Shown piece by piece: positions 57,808-64,000 of a stretch of 64,000 bases of DNA. The stretch lies in NCBI RefSeq assembly GCF_009674485.1, contig NZ_WKJJ01000009.1, positions 186,001 through 250,000 of the forward strand, given 5' to 3'. The notes beneath the pieces are model-generated. The model was not told the DNA's origin, searched no databases, and saw only the letters and a program-made list of their open reading frames with translations. Within the stretch, counting starts at the first letter, position 1. Every line of letters begins with the position of its first letter. The position numbers and the translations under genes are program-made. This DNA is from Pseudoduganella rivuli. GTDB taxonomy: Bacteria; Pseudomonadota; Gammaproteobacteria; Burkholderiales; Burkholderiaceae_D.

Positions 57808-58472
57808 CCGCGGACAATACCGTAGTGAACCGCCATACCGGTGCGCTGCTGAGCTTTTTGGCCGGCTATGCGGACACGGTGGGCTTTGTCGGACTGGGCG
57901 GCTTGTTCACGGCCCACGTGACGGGCAACTTCGTGTTGCTGGGCTATGCGCTGGTCGGCCCGGTGCAGGGCATCATCCCCAAATTGCTGGCCTTCCCCGT
58001 CTTCGTGCTGGCGATTGCCGCCACGCGCGTGCTGGTGGCGCGCTGGCAGCAACGGGGCCGGCCGGCGCTGGCCCGGGCCATGATGCTGCAGGCGCTGCTG
58101 CTGCTTGCGTCCAGCGCCAGCGCATGGCTGGGTGGCCCGATCACCGCACCCGACACGCCATATGCGCTGGCGTGCGGCATGCTGTGCGTGGCCGCCATGG
58201 CGGCGCAAAACGCGTACGGCAAGCTGCTGTTGCCGCAACTGCCCGCCACCACCGTCATGACGGGCAACGTCACGCAACTGGTCATCGCCATTACCGATGC
58301 GCGCGGCGGCAACTGGCCGCCGGCCGCCGGTCACGTGCTGGCCGGCGTGCTGGGATTCGCCGCCGGTGCGTGCTGTGGCGCGCTGATGGGGCACTGGTCG
58401 CTGCCGCTGGCCATGCTGTCCGCCTGCGCGCCGCTGGTGCTGTTGGCATGGCAGGCGCGCCGCGCCGCCTGA
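57804..58472 (+). CDS. DUF1275 (YoaK-like) membrane protein
   Basis: The 222-residue protein has about six transmembrane helices and the DUF1275 landmarks LLSFLAGYADTVGFVGLGG, FTAHVTGNFVLLG, NAYGKLLLPQLPATTVMTG and NVTQLVIAI. The family is proposed to be a transporter but is uncharacterised. Start and DoxX stop overlap (ATGA). A terminator follows. Confidence 0.92.
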   Translation: MTADNTVVNRHTGALLSFLAGYADTVGFVGLGGLFTAHVTGNFVLLGYALVGPVQGIIPKLLAFPVFVLAIAATRVLVARWQQRGRPALARAMMLQALLLLASSASAWLGGPITAPDTPYALACGMLCVAAMAAQNAYGKLLLPQLPATTVMTGNVTQLVIAITDARGGNWPPAAGHVLAGVLGFAAGACCGALMGHWSLPLAMLSACAPLVLLAWQARRAA

Positions 58473-58500
58473 CTTCCCGTCCGTCCTGTCAGTCCCGCCG

Positions 58501-58526
58501 AGCCGGCTTTGCGCCGGCTTTTTTTC
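58501..58526 (+). terminator. Intrinsic terminator after the DUF1275 gene
   Basis: AGCCGGC (58501-58507) pairs with GCCGGCT (58513-58519) across a 5-nt loop, followed by a run of T. Confidence 0.9.
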
Positions 58527-58576
58527 GTTTACACAACACCAACACGATCCCTGTACTTTTTTGCCACGTTTACGTA

Positions 58577-58586
58577 GTAATATTAC
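58577..58586. promoter_or_regulatory. Palindrome GTAATATTAC
   Basis: A perfect 10-bp palindrome lies 84 bp upstream of the pullulanase gene, 31 bp before the first ACTACA repeat. It may be part of the same control region. Confidence 0.25.
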
Positions 58587-58616
58587 ACACCCACTATGCG
58601 TGATGCTTAAAACCCG

Positions 58617-58636
58617 ACTACAAACAATCATGTAGT
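58617..58636 (+). promoter_or_regulatory. Putative operator ACTACA-N8-TGTAGT, copy 1
   Basis: Perfect 6-bp inverted arms with an 8-bp spacer lie 34 bp before the pullulanase start. An identical-arm, identical-spacing copy occurs inside the coding region 74 bp downstream. The pair suggests binding of a dimeric repressor, plausibly of the LacI type, but no regulator gene is in this window. Confidence 0.55.
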
Positions 58637-58669
58637 GGCTTACATAAAGAAAATTCCAGGGAGACAGTC

Positions 58670-61804
<3,135 letters not shown>

Positions 61805-61809
61805 GCTGT

Positions 61810-61837
61810 AAAAAAGGGGCCGATGCGTCGGCCCCTT
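61810..61837. terminator. Bidirectional terminator, pullulanase / TonB receptor
   Basis: AAGGGGCCGA (61814-61823) pairs with TCGGCCCCTT (61828-61837) across a 4-nt loop. On the minus strand the stem is followed by TTTTTT, giving a strong terminator for the receptor gene; on the plus strand the U-run is short. Confidence 0.85.
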
Positions 61838-61843
61838 CTTCCT

Positions 61844-64000
61844 CTAGAACTTCATCTCGACGTTGGCTTGCAACCGCGCCGAGCCGGGATTCCAGCTGCG
61901 CGTCTCGCTGGTCCCGCTCACGTCCACGTAGCGGGATTCGCCGCGGTTATCCTCGCCCAGCGCATTGTTGACGGACAAGCGCACCTGCAAACCGGTGCGC
62001 ACCTTGTACAGCCAGTACGCTTCCAGCTCGCGCCGTCCCTGCTGGCGGATGAATTGCTGCTCCGACTGGCGCACCATGCCCCCCCCACGGTAAGCGAGGC
62101 TGGCGCCGGCGCTGAATTGGTCTTCGCGGTAGTCGGCGCCCAGGGTGACGGTCAGCGGAATTTGCTGGTCGAGGCGGTTGTCCGGTCCCGGCACGGAATC
62201 GACGGCCGACCAGTTGCGGTTAGCGCTGAAGCGGAAGTCGAATGGCAGCGCATCCTTGTCGAACGCTTTCAGCGGGAATTTCACTTCCACGTCGAGCGTG
62301 CGCACTTGCGCCTTGCCCTCGTTCAGCGGCAGGCTCAGCCAATGTCCCGGACGGTCTTCGATCAGCCGCGTGCGGATATAGTCGCGGATACTGCGCTGCG
62401 ACGCCCCCACGGAAAACACGGCGCCCGGCGCCCAGAAGTGTTCATAGGTCAGGTCGATGCCGTTGGCCAGTTCCGGCTTCAGGTTCGGGTTGCCGCTGCT
62501 GTCCGGCGTGAAGCGCGTGTTCAGGTCCGCCTCGTAGCGGCGCGCCGTCAACTGGTACGTCTGCGGCGCCTTGAACGTGCGTGTCAGCGCCATGCGCAAC
62601 TGGCGGCCGCTCTTGTCGGGGAATTTGTACAGGGTTTGCGCGACGGGGCTCAGCACGTGCGTGCTGGATTGCGTGTCGGCCAGGCCGGCGCCGCTGCTGT
62701 CGGTGCGGATCGACTCCCAGCGGGCGCCCATGTACACCGACCAGTCTTTCGTCACGTTCCACTCGTCCTGCCCGTAAGCGGCCAGCTTGACGACTTTCGG
62801 ACGGAAGCTTTCGCGGATCGTGTCCAGCGGGCCACCGACCAGGCCTTCCACGCGCACAGACGTGTCCTCCGTCAGGTTGCTGCTGGCTTCCCAGCCGCCG
62901 GCGATCGCGTGCCCGTCAAACAAGGTGCGCGTGTATTTGCCGGTGGTGCTGTAGTTGGTATAGAGGCTGCGGCTGTCCGAATCGCGGCGCAATACGGTCG
63001 CATGGTCGGCCGTCGCGGACGGCCGCACAGTATCGTTGTCGTTGCGGCCCCGCGAAGCGGACAGTTTGGCATCGAGCTTGCCACCCCACAGCTTGACCAC
63101 CCAGTTGACGTCGCCGCCGCCAAACAACCCGCTGCTGGACGTGTCGCTGCTGCGGTCCACATAGTCGGGCCAACCGAAACTGCCGACGCGGTTGGTGGTC
63201 AGCGCATGCCAGTTGTAGGCGGAGCGCATCGCTTGCAGGTAGCCACTGACGTTTAATTGCTCGTCGTCCGGCAATTTCCAGTTCAAGCGCGGCTGCAGAC
63301 CCAGCATGTTGGAGCGGTTGCGCGATTCGGAAACCGTATCGCGCCACTGCACCACCTGCCCTTGCGGCGTGAGGAAACGGTCGGTCGATGTGCCAGGGGT
63401 GCTGCCTTCGTTATGGCCCAGCATGGCGTTCAGGTAGTACGACAGGTTGTCCACGCGGTCCGCCAGCGTCCCCATCATGAACAGGTTGCTGCTTTGGTCG
63501 GAGCGCGCGCCATTGATGCGCAAGTCGCGCTGCGGCTTGGCCACGACTTTCTTCAGCACGATATTGATGGTGCCGGCAATCGCCTGCATCGAGTGTTCGG
63601 CAGTCGCGGCGCGGATCACTTCGATTTTCTCGATCTGTTCCGGCGTCACCGTGTCCATCGAAAACCCCGGTGGCGGACGCTCGCCGTTGACGAGGATTTG
63701 CGTATATCCATTGCCCAGGCCGCGCATGCGGATGGCGTTGCCGATCACCGTGACGCCGGGGGCGCGTTTCAGCACGTCGAACACATTGGTGTCGCCGAAC
63801 TTGATGATTTCTTCGTGGCTGAGGACAGTCTTGCTGGCGGTATCGTCGCGGCGCGGATCATAAGCTTGCGTATCGCCTTTGATTTCCACGCGCTGGATGG
63901 TCTTGCCGCTGTCGGCCTTGCCGGCCTTGGCCGCCGGCGCCGCCCCTTCCGCACCACCTGCCTTGCTTTCCGCCTGCTCGGCCAGCGCGGCGGAACCGGC
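61844..64000 (-). CDS. TonB-dependent outer membrane receptor (N-terminus outside window)
   Basis: The frame runs past the window edge; about 718 residues are present, so the true start and signal peptide are missing. The plug domain is clear: TVLSHEEIIKFGDTNVFDVL, VTVIGNAIRMRGLGNGYTQILVNG, ATAEHSMQAIAGTINIVLKK. A long beta-barrel ends in NVEMKF, with the terminal aromatic residue typical of outer membrane insertion. Upstream of the plug is an Ala/Lys/Gly-rich linker (KAGKADSGKT). It imports a large ligand with TonB energy. The ligand is not evident; a siderophore or a saccharide would both fit. The gene is convergent with the pullulanase. Confidence 0.93.
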   Translation of the reverse strand, partial: AGSAALAEQAESKAGGAEGAAPAAKAGKADSGKTIQRVEIKGDTQAYDPRRDDTASKTVLSHEEIIKFGDTNVFDVLKRAPGVTVIGNAIRMRGLGNGYTQILVNGERPPPGFSMDTVTPEQIEKIEVIRAATAEHSMQAIAGTINIVLKKVVAKPQRDLRINGARSDQSSNLFMMGTLADRVDNLSYYLNAMLGHNEGSTPGTSTDRFLTPQGQVVQWRDTVSESRNRSNMLGLQPRLNWKLPDDEQLNVSGYLQAMRSAYNWHALTTNRVGSFGWPDYVDRSSDTSSSGLFGGGDVNWVVKLWGGKLDAKLSASRGRNDNDTVRPSATADHATVLRRDSDSRSLYTNYSTTGKYTRTLFDGHAIAGGWEASSNLTEDTSVRVEGLVGGPLDTIRESFRPKVVKLAAYGQDEWNVTKDWSVYMGARWESIRTDSSGAGLADTQSSTHVLSPVAQTLYKFPDKSGRQLRMALTRTFKAPQTYQLTARRYEADLNTRFTPDSSGNPNLKPELANGIDLTYEHFWAPGAVFSVGASQRSIRDYIRTRLIEDRPGHWLSLPLNEGKAQVRTLDVEVKFPLKAFDKDALPFDFRFSANRNWSAVDSVPGPDNRLDQQIPLTVTLGADYREDQFSAGASLAYRGGGMVRQSEQQFIRQQGRRELEAYWLYKVRTGLQVRLSVNNALGEDNRGESRYVDVSGTSETRSWNPGSARLQANVEMKF

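Noticed and set aside
61823-63256. A 477-codon plus-strand frame opposite the TonB receptor
   Set aside because: Shadow frame; the minus strand encodes plug and barrel with the terminal aromatic residue.

Overview
The window looks like chromosomal DNA of a beta-proteobacterium of the Oxalobacteraceae (Massilia/Duganella/Janthinobacterium-like). This is inferred from high GC, dense short-spaced genes, Burkholderiales-type gene order (dusB-fis-purH-ruvCAB; tyrS and M23 peptidase divergent, then anmK, erpA, argC, rpsI-rplM), DUF4214 secreted proteins and a PEP-CTERM protein. I saw no tRNA, rRNA, CRISPR array, insertion sequence or phage gene. No gene-free stretch exceeds 300 bases; the longest are 4264-4543 and 11141-11431.

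Region by region. 1-4263: thiC (cut by the window edge) under a TPP riboswitch, an exported M28 aminopeptidase and a DUF4214/RTX-like protein. 4505-7986: valS and a DUF2147 protein. 8002-11140: a complete pqqABCDE operon for the cofactor PQQ. 11432-13382: ilvE and a PEP-CTERM protein. 13416-19756: dusB-fis-purH-ruvC-ruvA-ruvB with a glutamine cyclotransferase gene coupled to ruvB. 19937-24467: phosphoglycerate mutase-like gene, PEBP, dtd and tyrS on the minus strand, divergent from an M23 peptidase. 24629-28630: anmK, then erpA, a membrane protein, argC and rpsI-rplM. 28818-36583: a second DUF4214 protein with Ig repeats, a large NHL propeller protein, a chemoreceptor with a C-terminal sensor, OsmC, coq7 and an unknown gene. 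36669-43416: two ABC exporter loci, the second with a permease fused to an M1 peptidase. 43498-49537: DUF3597, a classical chemoreceptor, small unknown genes, a LysR regulator and a periplasmic solute-binding protein.

49669-58472 is the most system-like accessory region. A periplasmic-propeller histidine kinase and a LuxR-type response regulator bracket four plus-strand genes: a Tat-exported hydrolase, an isochorismatase-like hydrolase, XapX, and an amidohydrolase with a Cys/His tail. DoxX and DUF1275 membrane genes follow, divergent from the regulator. A 14-bp element containing CCCCGATCG is shared exactly by the two promoter regions, suggesting one regulon. 58670-64000 holds a lipoprotein pullulanase with two identical-spacing inverted repeats (ACTACA-N8-TGTAGT) around its start, convergent with the 3' part of a TonB-dependent receptor gene.

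Functions rest on motifs and family knowledge read by eye; no database search was possible. Many very long reading frames antisense to real genes (for example opposite valS, the M28 peptidase and the histidine kinase) are GC-driven shadows and were left out.
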